Positions 1 to 8,855 of a stretch of DNA of 64,000 nucleotides are shown in pieces. Source of the DNA: Spirochaeta sp. UBA5339 (GTDB lineage: Bacteria; Spirochaetota; Spirochaetia; DSM-2461); contig DHQL01000007.1 in NCBI GenBank assembly GCA_002408085.1, positions 502,259 to 566,258 on the forward strand, written 5' to 3'. How positions within the stretch are numbered: the first letter of the stretch is position 1; each line of letters opens with the position of its first letter. Position numbers and translations under genes: made by a program. The notes beneath the pieces were generated by a model that did no database searches, was not told the DNA's origin, and was given only the letters and a program-made list of their open reading frames with translations.

Positions 1-1
1 A

Positions 2-1150
2 ATTAATAACAAGAATGCCATGACCTGGGACGATGACCGGAAGGCCGCCTGTTTTGTAACGGCTAACAATCCTCTGGTCTACAGCTATTCCAGAAGTCTT
101 TCCGGCAAGATCCGCTCCGAAGCGGTGGCGGCCCTGGACAAGAATTTCCAGATAGCAATGGGGCTCTTCGAGGCTCTGGGGCTCTATGGACTGGGCTATG
201 TGGTTGACCCCTCATCGGCTTATGCGGAACTCTCTGAAAACACCCAGACCGTGGACTATATTCAGTTTCCCCAGCAGACTCTGATCTCTCAGGCCGGAGA
301 CTGCGATGACCTGTCGGTGCTCTATGCCTCAATGCTGGAAGCCTCTGGCATCCCCTCTGCGTTTATTACAATTCCCGGCCATATCTATGTGGCCTTTCAG
401 CTGGGTCTGGATGAGACCCAGGCAAGACGGAAATTTCCATCCTCCAGGGATCTTATATTTATAGATGATCAGGCCTGGCTTCCCGTTGAAGTCACCCTTG
501 TGGGAGACGGTTTCCTTCCCTCCTGGCAGACCGGTGCCCGGCAGATCCGGGACAACAATGGAGAGTACGGTTTCTTCCCGGTCCGGGAAGCCTGGGATGT
601 CTACCCCCCCGCCGAATATGAAACAAGCGGCATAGCCTATCTTCCGAATCCCGAGGATGTTCTGGAACAGCACAGAAGAGTTCTCAGCCGCTTTCTGAAA
701 CAGGAGATTAATACACAGGTTGCCGCCATAAATGATGAAATTGCCGAGAAAGGCGCATCTCATATTCTCTACAACAAGATGGGAGTTGCCTATGCCCGTT
801 ACGGATTTCTCGATGATGCCCGTGAGTGGTTTGAAAAATCCGTTGCCATGAAAGAATTTTATCCCGGTTATATCAACCTGGGTAATGTTTATTATCTGCA
901 GAAGAATGCTGATGCCGCATCCAGAAGCTATGAAAGAGCTCTGGATCTGAAGCCTGACAGTGAGAAAGCCCTTGTCGGTCTGGCCCTGGTCAGTTCGGAG
1001 CTTGAAGATTATAACACCGCCAACTCGGCTCTGGCCACTCTGGCTTCGGTCAATCCCGAAGCCGCCAGGGATATGGCCCATCTTGGGACAGGCAGCGGAG
1101 TGAGAGCGTCTTCTGCCCAGAACAGGGAGGTAGATGAATGGAGCGAATGA
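2..1150 (+). CDS. Transglutaminase-like protein with C-terminal TPR repeats (5' end outside window)
   Basis: The reading frame is open to the left edge, so the N-terminus is probably missing; the first ATG in view is at 20 and has no convincing ribosome site. Numbering from that ATG, a transglutaminase/cysteine-protease-like core is visible: Cys95 in AGDCDD, His121 in PGHIYVAF and an acidic residue in WLPVEVT near 157, which is the usual Cys-His-Asp/Glu order. Residues about 250-355 form about three TPR units (for example YINLGNVYYLQKNADAASRS). The fold class is clear but the substrate is unknown. The stop overlaps the start of the next gene by 13 bp, so the two are probably co-translated and may act together at the cell envelope. 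Confidence 0.75.
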   Translation: MNNKNAMTWDDDRKAACFVTANNPLVYSYSRSLSGKIRSEAVAALDKNFQIAMGLFEALGLYGLGYVVDPSSAYAELSENTQTVDYIQFPQQTLISQAGDCDDLSVLYASMLEASGIPSAFITIPGHIYVAFQLGLDETQARRKFPSSRDLIFIDDQAWLPVEVTLVGDGFLPSWQTGARQIRDNNGEYGFFPVREAWDVYPPAEYETSGIAYLPNPEDVLEQHRRVLSRFLKQEINTQVAAINDEIAEKGASHILYNKMGVAYARYGFLDDAREWFEKSVAMKEFYPGYINLGNVYYLQKNADAASRSYERALDLKPDSEKALVGLALVSSELEDYNTANSALATLASVNPEAARDMAHLGTGSGVRASSAQNREVDEWSE

Positions 1151-2826
1151 AAAACAGGGTGGTCAGGGGCATCCTAATTCTGCTTCCCCTGATGCTGTTT
1201 GCCTGCCGTGACCCCAATTTACTGCTTGATAAGCTTGAAGATGAGGTACTGGCGGCCAACGATCTTTATCTGAAAGTACTTAGTATCACCCCTGAGGCCA
1301 ATGATACGAATTTTAATCCGGGAAGTGAAATCCTGATAACCTTCGACAGGGCCATTGATGTGAATACCTTCAAAAAGTACTTTGAACTTGTCGATGATGA
1401 CGGAACCTCTTTTGAGGCTGAAGAGGCGGAGAATGAGCTCAGTTTTAAGTTCAATTCCAATACCAATGTACTGACAATTTCAGTATATCCTTTTCTTGAG
1501 GGTCTTGAGGATTATAAGCTTCTCCTGAAAGATGGTCTTACCGGAAAGGATGGAAGCAGGATAAGGGAAGCCCTGAGTCTATACTTTCATACTTCTGATG
1601 CTCCCAGAGGCTCTATTGAAATTGAAGAGGATTTTAAAGGCCCTCTTCAGGCAGACCCACTGGATGTGGCTGTTACTGTCAGAAAACTGAGTGCAAACTA
1701 TTACAAAGTTGCCAACTCCCTTGAAGCCCTGGAAGCTGCTCCCTGGGTGTATGATCTCAATGAGGAGATAACTATTGATCCTGTGGAAATTCAGGGTGAT
1801 GATGGTGAGAATTTAATATATGCCCGTTTCCGGAATTATGAGTTGGGGGAAGAGACCCTTTCCTACATAAAAAGTGATACAGTCTATTATGATACAAGTC
1901 CCCCTGTTGTAACTGTAAGCTCTTATGGTTCAACCCTCTATACAACTGCTACCGGTGCTGCTAAATCTATTTCCGGTACCGCTGATGATGGCGAAGGCTC
2001 TGGTGTAGACAGCTTTCAATGGTCCTATACTACATCCATTCCTGCGAAAACTATAACTTTCGGAGATGATGAAAGTGCCTCCACTACGGTCACTGCAAAT
2101 GGTGAGAACAACCTCTGGACCCTGAAGCTGGTGGCTACGGACAATGTAGGGAATACCTCTGTCGCCGACACGGCAAAATCCATGCGGTCCTTTATCTGCG
2201 ACACGATTCCACCTGATCCACCCGAGTTTTACATCACAGAGGGGTCCTCAGCCGATGACAGTACCGAGATCATCAAGTTCCAGACCAGCGACATTACTCC
2301 CTATATTGCAGCAACTCCCGGGGACGGAGGAGAAGAGCTGTTCCGGTATAGAATAGATGGAGGAAAGGATACTGAGTTCAAGGGCACCCGGCCTTATCAA
2401 ATACCCAATAAAGAGTTGTACTCTGAGGGGCTTCCCTATGGTGATCATGCGGTAGAGGTGGAGTGTCGGGATGCGGCTGGAAACTGGTCGGATCCTACGG
2501 AATTGAAGGAGACTCTGGTTGTTTTCCCTGATAAATCCATACTCCTGTCTCCCCCCGACAGAGGCACTCTGGGGACCGGGGACCTGGTCTGGTACAGCAG
2601 TAAACCAGGCACCCACTACTATAAGATTGCTCTGGGAACGTCCTCAAAGGGTTTGACTGAGGAAGAGAGCTACAGGGTCAGACCCTTTGCAGACAACGAG
2701 GAGCTGGGGCTGAAGGCGGGAACCTACTACTGGAAGGTAAATGTGTATACATATTCGTTCTTAACATACACCTATAGTCATTCCCTGCCCTCTTCAGGAA
2801 GCTCAAGCTTCAGAGTTACCGAATAA
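1138..2826 (+). CDS. Secreted lipoprotein with bacterial Ig-like domains
   Basis: A 562-residue protein. Residues 1-23 form a lipoprotein signal peptide ending LMLFAC, with Cys23 as the predicted lipidation site. Residues about 45-155 resemble an SbsA/Big_5 Ig-like domain (NPGSEILITFDRAID and an SLYFHTS ending), and later segments contain repeated beta-sandwich-like stretches (SGTADDGEGSGVDSFQWSY, DAAGNWSDPTEL) typical of extracellular adhesion or scaffold modules. No catalytic motif was seen. A GGGAGG ribosome site lies before the ATG at 1138; a second in-frame ATG at 1147 is also possible. It overlaps the upstream transglutaminase-like gene, suggesting one operon. It probably sits on the outer face of the envelope; its function is unknown. 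Confidence 0.7.
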   Translation: MERMKNRVVRGILILLPLMLFACRDPNLLLDKLEDEVLAANDLYLKVLSITPEANDTNFNPGSEILITFDRAIDVNTFKKYFELVDDDGTSFEAEEAENELSFKFNSNTNVLTISVYPFLEGLEDYKLLLKDGLTGKDGSRIREALSLYFHTSDAPRGSIEIEEDFKGPLQADPLDVAVTVRKLSANYYKVANSLEALEAAPWVYDLNEEITIDPVEIQGDDGENLIYARFRNYELGEETLSYIKSDTVYYDTSPPVVTVSSYGSTLYTTATGAAKSISGTADDGEGSGVDSFQWSYTTSIPAKTITFGDDESASTTVTANGENNLWTLKLVATDNVGNTSVADTAKSMRSFICDTIPPDPPEFYITEGSSADDSTEIIKFQTSDITPYIAATPGDGGEELFRYRIDGGKDTEFKGTRPYQIPNKELYSEGLPYGDHAVEVECRDAAGNWSDPTELKETLVVFPDKSILLSPPDRGTLGTGDLVWYSSKPGTHYYKIALGTSSKGLTEEESYRVRPFADNEELGLKAGTYYWKVNVYTYSFLTYTYSHSLPSSGSSSFRVTE

Positions 2827-2829
2827 CAC

Positions 2830-2857
2830 AGGGGAGTCCGAAAGGGCTCCTCTTTTC
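2830..2857 (+). terminator. Rho-independent terminator after the lipoprotein gene
   Basis: A ten-pair stem (AGGGGAGTCC with GGGCTCCTCT, allowing two GU pairs) closes on a GAAA tetraloop and is followed by a pyrimidine-rich TTTCCC tail. It starts four bases after the stop of the lipoprotein gene. Confidence 0.75.
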
Positions 2858-2920
2858 CCTTTCAGTCCATTCTATTTCACACTATACTAGGGTAAACACC
2901 AGTTTACACAGGAGTACCAG

Positions 2921-3790
2921 ATGTCCCTTAACCCCGCCACAATGAAGCGCCTGCTGGCCGAACAGCAGGACGAGTGCAACGCCCATGTCCTCTACAATAA
3001 AATGGCTGATATCATAAAAGATGAGAACAATACAAAGACCCTCCGTCTGATGGCCAGTGATGAGCTGAAGCATTACCGCCGCCTCAAGACGGTTACCCAA
3101 AAGGAGATGAAGCCCCAGAAGTTCAAAATCTGGCTCCATATCTGTTTTGTCCGGATCTTCGGTATCACCTTCGGAATCAAGCTTCTGGAACAGGGGGAGA
3201 GTCAGGCCATCGACAACTACGGGGCCGAGGACAAGTCCCTGGCCTTTATGGATGAGATCGTCAAGGACGAGGAGCGCCACGAGAAGGAACTGATCGACAT
3301 GCTCGATGAGGAGAGGCTCAAGTATGTGGGATCGGTTGTACTGGGCCTGAACGATGCCCTTGTGGAGCTCACCGGGGCCCTGGCGGGATATACCATAGCC
3401 TTTCAGGATACGGGACTTATCGGACTGACCGGTCTGATCACAGGGATCAGCGCCTCCTTCTCCATGGCTGCCAGTGAGTATCTCTCCACCCGTCAGGAGG
3501 GGGGAGATGACGCCCTGAAGTCCTCAATCTATACGGGAATGGCCTATATTTTTACGGTTATTTTTCTTGTGGCTCCCTTCTTTATTTTTGCCAATCCCTT
3601 TGTCTGTCTGGGAGTGACCATTGCTGTGGCGGTTCTTATTATCTTCGCCTTCAACTTCTATATCTCTGTGGCCAAGGACTATGTATTCCGTCGCCGTTTC
3701 TTCGAGATGGCCGCCATATCCATTGGTGTGGCAGGACTCTCCTTCCTGATCGGTATTCTGGTCAAGAAATTTATGGGCATTGAGATCTGA
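2921..3790 (+). CDS. Rubrerythrin/ferritin-like domain fused to a VIT1/CCC1 iron-manganese transporter
   Basis: A 289-residue two-domain protein. Residues about 1-135 form a ferritin-like (Er) helical bundle with repeated ExxH iron-ligand motifs (DELKH, DEERHEKE). Residues about 140-289 form a VIT1/CCC1-type membrane domain, with GSVVLGLNDALVELTGALAGY at the first helix, the MAASEYLSTRQE signature and several hydrophobic helices to the end. This is the architecture of membrane-bound ferritin (MbfA) proteins, in which the ferritin part oxidises or senses iron and the VIT part moves divalent metal across the membrane. It is a single gene with a terminator in front and a 130-bp gap behind. Direction of transport (export is expected for MbfA) is inferred, not visible. 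Confidence 0.85.
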   Translation: MSLNPATMKRLLAEQQDECNAHVLYNKMADIIKDENNTKTLRLMASDELKHYRRLKTVTQKEMKPQKFKIWLHICFVRIFGITFGIKLLEQGESQAIDNYGAEDKSLAFMDEIVKDEERHEKELIDMLDEERLKYVGSVVLGLNDALVELTGALAGYTIAFQDTGLIGLTGLITGISASFSMAASEYLSTRQEGGDDALKSSIYTGMAYIFTVIFLVAPFFIFANPFVCLGVTIAVAVLIIFAFNFYISVAKDYVFRRRFFEMAAISIGVAGLSFLIGILVKKFMGIEI

Positions 3791-3922
3791 TTCCATTAAG
3801 GGATTCTCAACCTTACCTTCAGGTAATAATCAAAGGATCTTCATACAATGCGTGAATGAAGAGCTTAACTTTTAGCCCTTAATTGTCAATAATGTATCAG
3901 ATTTCATTTCATAGGAGTTTAC

Positions 3923-4585
3923 ATGAAACGAATCTTAATTATGTTAATCACCATCCTTATGGCGGGATGCACTACTTTTCCCCAGGAGCAGCTGGACCGC
4001 CTTGAGGAGAGTATAGAATCCCAGAACGCCGCTCTTTCCCGTCTTGAGGAGGATGTGGCCCGGCTGGAACTGATCGAAGTTCCCGAACCCGAGAGGGAGA
4101 TCATCATTGAACGGGTCGAGGTACCCTCTGAGGTTACCGTTATCCAGTATAAACTGGACGGAAAGATCGTGGTCGGGGCCCGGGAGCATATCCGGGTAGA
4201 GCCTCCCGGGCTCTGGATGGACGGCCGGATCGATACGGGTGCTACGACATCATCCATTCATGCCAGCGATATCACAATCTTTGAACGGGACGGAGCCAGG
4301 TGGGTCAGCTTTAATATGGACCACGATGGGGTGGACCGGGAGCTTGAGGCTCCGGTAGTCAGAGTCAGAAGAGTTCTCCAGGCTAATAGCCCTGTACCCG
4401 AACAGAGACCTTCAGTCAATCTTTTTGTCACCATCGGCGGAGTTGAAACAGAGGCAGAGTTCACTCTGATCAACAGAAGCCACATGACCTATCCGGTCCT
4501 TGTGGGCCGTAATATAATCAAAGACCTCCTTGTGGTGGATGTCGCCCATGACTATCTCCATGAAGTTGAGACCGAGGAAGAATGA
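3923..4585 (+). CDS. Lipoprotein retropepsin-like protease (RimB/DUF785 family)
   Basis: A 220-residue protein with lipoprotein signal ILMAGC (Cys16) and a short coiled-coil-like stretch (LDRLEESIESQNAALSRLEED) before the catalytic domain. The domain contains the aspartic protease motif RIDTGATTSS, the retropepsin-like DTGA core of the family often annotated as ATP-dependent zinc protease, and a second hydrophobic flap/strand region ending VLVGRNIIKDLLVVDV. It is anchored in the envelope rather than cytoplasmic. It begins a three-gene unit with a 7TM transglutaminase-like protein (ATGA overlap at 4582) and an ATP-grasp ligase, a combination conserved in many bacteria and predicted to attach and remove a peptide or amino acid tag. 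A GGAG ribosome site lies before the ATG. Confidence 0.85.
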   Translation: MKRILIMLITILMAGCTTFPQEQLDRLEESIESQNAALSRLEEDVARLELIEVPEPEREIIIERVEVPSEVTVIQYKLDGKIVVGAREHIRVEPPGLWMDGRIDTGATTSSIHASDITIFERDGARWVSFNMDHDGVDRELEAPVVRVRRVLQANSPVPEQRPSVNLFVTIGGVETEAEFTLINRSHMTYPVLVGRNIIKDLLVVDVAHDYLHEVETEEE

Positions 4586-6126
4586 AAAAGAGAGATACCT
4601 CCAAAATTGTTTTCTATATACTTGTAATTCTGCTCTTTGCCGCAGGAATACTCTCCCTTCTGTACCGCCACCATGTGGACCATCAGCCCTGGCTGCCCGG
4701 TGAGACGGCAACTGTCTGGAACCTTGAGGGAAAGGTGGAATTTGACGCAGACCAGGTTTCCCCTCAGACCATACGGCTGACTCTTCCCTCGGACCAGGAC
4801 GGCTACAAGGTCCTTGACCAGTCCACGGCGTCATCGGGTTATGGTCTTGCCTACATCATCGGCACCAAGGGCCAGCCCATTGCAGAGTGGACCAAGAGAG
4901 AGGCCTCGGGACGTCAGACCCTCTACTACAAGGTTCGGGTTGCCGCGGTTCCTGATTTCAAGGCAGAGAAGGAAGACAGTATCCCTTCAGTTCCCAGACT
5001 CACCTGGAACAGCTCTGAAGCCGCAGCAGCCTCGGCCATTCACAACAGTGTCTACAGCATCAGTTCAAACCGCGAGTCCTATGTCAGGGAGCTGGCGGCG
5101 ATATTCAGAAAGCCCGCCGGGGCCGATCAGAATCTGCAGCTTCTGCGCTCCTACTACAGTGATGATGCGCTTCTCTTTACCAGGCTGGTGAATCAGGCTG
5201 AGATTCCCGCTCACCGGGTAAACGGACTCTTTCTGGAGGACGCAAGAAGAAATCAGAGCCTTGTAAAATTCCTGAAGGTATATCTGGAGGACGGTTCGAC
5301 ACAGTACTTCGATCTCTCCTCATTCCGGGAAGGTCTTCCTGACAACTTTATTATCTGGAACGACCACAGCGCCAACTCTCTGGATGTGTTCGGCGGAAAA
5401 AACTCCAGAATCAACTTCTCCATGATCCGGCAGAGGACCCAGGTGGCTGATATATTCCGCCCGGAAAACAAGGAGATGAGCCTGCTGAGTTTTTCAATCT
5501 ATGAACTCCCTCTGGCGGAGCAATCAATCTTCCGGACCATGCTGCTGATTCCTCTCGGGGTTCTTGTTGTTGTGATCCTGAGAATCCTGGTGGGAGTGAG
5601 AACATCGGGAACCTTTATGCCCGTACTTCTTGCCATGGCCTTTATGGAAACCAGTCTGATTACCGGGCTTCTGGGATTCCTTCTGGTGGTGGGAACGGGA
5701 CTGGTTATACGCTCCTATCTCTCCCGTTTGAACCTGCTTCTTGTGGCCAGGATCTCGGCTGTTATTATCACTGTTATCTGTATTATCACCATCTTTACGG
5801 TGACCTCCTACAAGATCGGTCTCACCGAGGGACTGAAGATCACCTACTTCCCCATTATCATCCTCTCCTGGACCATCGAAAGAATGTCCATCCTCTGGGA
5901 GGAGGAGGGTGCCAAGGAGGTCGTTATCCAGGGTGGAAGCAGCCTGCTGGTGGCCACTCTGGTCTTTCTGGTAATTACCAATACGGTGATCCGCTACCTG
6001 GTGTTCAACTTCCTGGGACTGCAGCTGATCATTATGGCCGTCACCCTTGTGCTGGGAAGCTATACGGGATACAGGCTCTCGGAGCTTCGCCGCTTCAGTC
6101 CCCTTGTCGAGGATGATAATCTATGA
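4582..6126 (+). CDS. Inactive-transglutaminase / 7TM membrane protein
   Basis: A 514-residue protein. One N-terminal membrane helix (about residues 5-27) is followed by a long periplasmic region with a transglutaminase-like fold at about 140-250 that seems to lack the catalytic Cys (the region around QNLQLLRSYYSDD has no GxCxD), so it fits the inactive transglutaminase (Transglut_i_TM) family. From about 313 there are about seven hydrophobic helices (FRTMLLIPLGVLVVVIL, TGTFMPVLLAMAFM-like signature) matching the 7TM_transglut C-terminal domain. It overlaps both neighbours by ATGA, indicating translational coupling with the retropepsin and the ligase. It probably holds or transports the ligated product at the inner membrane; the molecular role is not established from sequence. 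Confidence 0.85.
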   Translation: MKKRDTSKIVFYILVILLFAAGILSLLYRHHVDHQPWLPGETATVWNLEGKVEFDADQVSPQTIRLTLPSDQDGYKVLDQSTASSGYGLAYIIGTKGQPIAEWTKREASGRQTLYYKVRVAAVPDFKAEKEDSIPSVPRLTWNSSEAAAASAIHNSVYSISSNRESYVRELAAIFRKPAGADQNLQLLRSYYSDDALLFTRLVNQAEIPAHRVNGLFLEDARRNQSLVKFLKVYLEDGSTQYFDLSSFREGLPDNFIIWNDHSANSLDVFGGKNSRINFSMIRQRTQVADIFRPENKEMSLLSFSIYELPLAEQSIFRTMLLIPLGVLVVVILRILVGVRTSGTFMPVLLAMAFMETSLITGLLGFLLVVGTGLVIRSYLSRLNLLLVARISAVIITVICIITIFTVTSYKIGLTEGLKITYFPIIILSWTIERMSILWEEEGAKEVVIQGGSSLLVATLVFLVITNTVIRYLVFNFLGLQLIIMAVTLVLGSYTGYRLSELRRFSPLVEDDNL

Positions 6127-7058
6127 GACTAGCCTCTCCTGCAGCCCTTAAAAAACGCGGCATCATGGGCATGAATATGCGCAACGGCCACTATATCGGC
6201 CGCTACAATAACCGGAAGCTCTACCCCCTTGTGGACGACAAGCTGAAGACTAAGGAGATCGCCCTGAAGGCGGGGATTACAGTTCCCGATCTTATCGCCG
6301 TCTTAAGCAGCAACTATGAGCTGAAGAGACTGGAAAAGAACCTTGAGGGTCACCCCGGTTTTGCGGTAAAGCCCGCAAAGGGCTCCGGGGGAAAGGGAAT
6401 CCTGGTTATCACAAGGCGTGAAGGGGAGTTGTTTTTCAAACCCTCAGGTGAATCCCTCACCATCAAGGATATGAGGCGTCACTGCTCCAACATAATGGCG
6501 GGACTCTACTCCCTGGGCGGTAAACCGGACACGGTTATCGTTGAATCACTGATTCAGCCGGATAATGTATTTGAAGACTACTCCTACGAGGGAGTTCCCG
6601 ATATCAGGGTGATTATCTTCAAGGGCTTTCCAGTAATGGCAATGATGAGACTCTCCACCGCCGAATCAGACGGTAAGGCCAACCTCCATCAGGGAGCCGT
6701 CGGTGTAGGACTTGATATCGCCACAGGCCGTGCCCTCAGGGCCGTACAGCACGGCGTACCCGTAGAACTCCATCCGGATACAAAGGTTCCTCTGGCACAG
6801 CTGGAGGTTCCCCAGTGGAGGACTCTTCTGGAGCTCGCATCGGGCTGCTATGAGATGACCGGTCTCGGTTATCTTGGAGCCGACATGGTCCTCGACAGGA
6901 AGAGAGGTCCCCTCCTTCTGGAGCTCAACGCCCGCCCCGGTCTGGCCATTCAGGTTGCCAACGGCAGGGGATTGACCGAGAAACTCCGTAAAATAGAGGA
7001 TCTGGGAGAACATAGCATGTCAGTCTCTGAGAAAATCGATTTCTGCAGCAGACTCTGA
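6123..7058 (+). CDS. Alpha-L-glutamate ligase-like ATP-grasp protein
   Basis: A 311-residue ATP-grasp enzyme of the RimK-related E-ligase type. Visible elements include a start MNMRNGHYIGRYNNRKLYP, the nucleotide-binding lysine region FAVKPAKGSGGKGILVI, VIVESLIQPDN, and the C-terminal metal-binding segment PLLLELNARPGLAIQVAN, where Glu and Asn coordinate Mg-ATP. It should form an amide bond between an amino acid and an acceptor carboxylate; the acceptor is unknown. It is the last gene of the operon, coupled by ATGA to the 7TM protein, and is cytoplasmic. A later in-frame ATG (near residue 15, MGMNMRN) is the usual family start and is a possible alternative. Confidence 0.88.
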   Translation: MRLASPAALKKRGIMGMNMRNGHYIGRYNNRKLYPLVDDKLKTKEIALKAGITVPDLIAVLSSNYELKRLEKNLEGHPGFAVKPAKGSGGKGILVITRREGELFFKPSGESLTIKDMRRHCSNIMAGLYSLGGKPDTVIVESLIQPDNVFEDYSYEGVPDIRVIIFKGFPVMAMMRLSTAESDGKANLHQGAVGVGLDIATGRALRAVQHGVPVELHPDTKVPLAQLEVPQWRTLLELASGCYEMTGLGYLGADMVLDRKRGPLLLELNARPGLAIQVANGRGLTEKLRKIEDLGEHSMSVSEKIDFCSRL

Positions 7059-7095
7059 CTGAACCGCTGCAGGGCTTTTCAGAGCTCTATTAAGG

Positions 7096-7124
7096 TTGAT
7101 TGAATAGCAAAAAGGCTGTTTAAT
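7096..7124 (+). promoter_or_regulatory. Sigma-70-like promoter for the diguanylate cyclase
   Basis: TTGATT at 7096-7101 and TTTAAT at 7119-7124 are separated by exactly 17 bp. Transcription would start near 7131, giving an untranslated leader of about 100 bases. Confidence 0.5.
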
Positions 7125-7140
7125 GTTTATAATTGAGACC

Positions 7141-7199
7141 ATGGAGGAATTGCCGAGGTGATGTCCTGTCCGGCTTCCTCCATTTCACTTTGCGGCAAT
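7141..7199 (+). promoter_or_regulatory. Structured leader with two mutually exclusive pairings
   Basis: ATGGAGGAA (7141-7149) pairs perfectly with TTCCTCCAT (7175-7183), and this stem can be extended by GCCG/CGGC inside it. ATTGCCG (7149-7155) can instead pair with CGGCAAT (7193-7199). The two pairings share bases and interlace, as expected for either a switch or a pseudoknot. The first stem could also simply terminate the preceding operon, since it is followed by ATTTCACTTT. Confidence 0.45.
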
Positions 7200-7233
7200 C
7201 TTTGCATTTGACTAATTAAGAGAGAGAGAATAC

Positions 7234-8832
7234 TTGTTTTTTACCGAAGTCTCAGTTGTATGGGCACTGCTGATTGTTGCATCTGCCGTATTCGCTCTCT
7301 ATCTCTCTGCCTACTCCCTTTTCAGAAGACAGGTTTCCGGAGCCGTTGAATTCTCTCTGTTTATGTTTACCGTGGCCATGTACAGTCTCGGTTACGCCTT
7401 TGAGATGAATGCCCATACCCTTGAAAGGATAATCGACTTTCTCCGCTTCCAGTTTATCTGGACCAGTTTTACTGCGCCAGTGTTCCTCCTCTTTGTATTG
7501 AGGTTCATTCTGCAGGATAAGATTCCGGGGCCGGTGTATCTGCTTCTCTTTCTTATTCCTATGATCATAGCTGTTATGGGGCTTACCATTGATTCTCACA
7601 GACTGATATACAGAAGCTACTCTCTGGTACAGGGAGAGTATTTTCCGGTCATCAAGTATGAAGGCGGCCCCTGGTATGTTATTCAGCAGATCTATCTGAT
7701 CGGAACATCCATAATCGCCGAGGTGCTTCTGCTTATCCATATTTTCAGGGTCAGGGGGAAAATCCAGAAACAGTCAATCCTGATTCTTATAGCCTCTGTT
7801 ATGCCGACAGTCAATGCCATGATACAGCCGGGCAGGACTGTCCATTCCAACCTTGATCTGCAGCCCTTTGTCATGGTGCTGATGGGTATTCTTCTCAGTA
7901 TTGCCCTCTTTCGTTTTCAGATGCTGGATCTTGTCCGGGCTGCCAGATGGATGGCCGTTGACAGCATTCATGACTACCTGGTTATACTGGACAGAGAGGG
8001 TATTGTTCAGGACATCAATCATGCCGGCAGGAATTCCCGGCTTCTGGAGGATTTGAGGATCGGCTCCCACTTCTATGGGAACTGTGATTTTTCCCGCTTT
8101 GTGGAAGAGGGAAGTTTTCTTGATTATGCCGGGGAACACAAGAATGTTCAGCGTTTTGACTGGAAGGAGAAGTCCTACAAATTCACAGTCTCCAAGGTAT
8201 TTGACTGGAAGGGTGATATTACCGGTTATGCTCTGCTGATTAATGAGAATACGGAACTGGTCAAACTTCTTGATGAACTGGAGCGGCAGGCCATAGTTGA
8301 TGAGCTCACTTCCATGTTCAACAGGAGGCAGCTGATCAATCTGGCAGACCGGGAAATAGAGATTGCCAGACGGGATGAGTCCTCCATGGGGATAATCATC
8401 CTTGATCTGGACCATTTCAAGCACATCAATGACAGCTACGGCCATCTGACGGGAGACAAGGTCTTAAGGGCGGTTTCCGCCTGTATCAGGGAGAGACTCA
8501 GGCCCTCTGAAATTTCCGGCCGCTATGGCGGTGAGGAGTTCTGCATTATCTGCCCCCATTCCAATGGGACCGAGACCCTTGCCATTGCCGAGAGGCTGAG
8601 GACCGCCATCGAGAAGCTCCGCATTGATATTGATCTTGGGGGCAAAACGATCGGTGTTACAGCCAGCTTTGGAGTTTATGCGACGGGTGACCTGCATAAT
8701 TCGGGAACAGAGGACCTCCTGAAGAATGCCGACCTGGCCCTCTATCATGCCAAGGAGAACGGACGGAACCAGTCGGTTCTCTGGACAGCCCAGGTTACTG
8801 CTCCGAGCCCTGATACACCATTGATTAAATAG
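7234..8832 (+). CDS. Membrane diguanylate cyclase (7TM sensor, PAS-like, GGDEF)
   Basis: A 532-residue protein read from a TTG at 7234 with a purine-rich AGAGAGAG stretch upstream; no nearer ATG precedes the first helix. Residues about 1-225 contain about seven hydrophobic helices like the 7TM region of some histidine kinases. Residues about 235-340 resemble a PAS-type module. Residues about 365-520 are a GGDEF domain with the active-site motif GGEEF at 432-436 and DLDHFKHINDSYGH for metal binding, so synthesis of cyclic di-GMP is expected. The inhibitory-site position reads RPSE (423-426) where RxxD is usual, so product inhibition may be weak. The gene stands alone behind its own promoter and structured leader. 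Confidence 0.9.
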   Translation: MFFTEVSVVWALLIVASAVFALYLSAYSLFRRQVSGAVEFSLFMFTVAMYSLGYAFEMNAHTLERIIDFLRFQFIWTSFTAPVFLLFVLRFILQDKIPGPVYLLLFLIPMIIAVMGLTIDSHRLIYRSYSLVQGEYFPVIKYEGGPWYVIQQIYLIGTSIIAEVLLLIHIFRVRGKIQKQSILILIASVMPTVNAMIQPGRTVHSNLDLQPFVMVLMGILLSIALFRFQMLDLVRAARWMAVDSIHDYLVILDREGIVQDINHAGRNSRLLEDLRIGSHFYGNCDFSRFVEEGSFLDYAGEHKNVQRFDWKEKSYKFTVSKVFDWKGDITGYALLINENTELVKLLDELERQAIVDELTSMFNRRQLINLADREIEIARRDESSMGIIILDLDHFKHINDSYGHLTGDKVLRAVSACIRERLRPSEISGRYGGEEFCIICPHSNGTETLAIAERLRTAIEKLRIDIDLGGKTIGVTASFGVYATGDLHNSGTEDLLKNADLALYHAKENGRNQSVLWTAQVTAPSPDTPLIK

Positions 8833-8855
8833 TTTTCATTTGCAAGGAGTGGATA

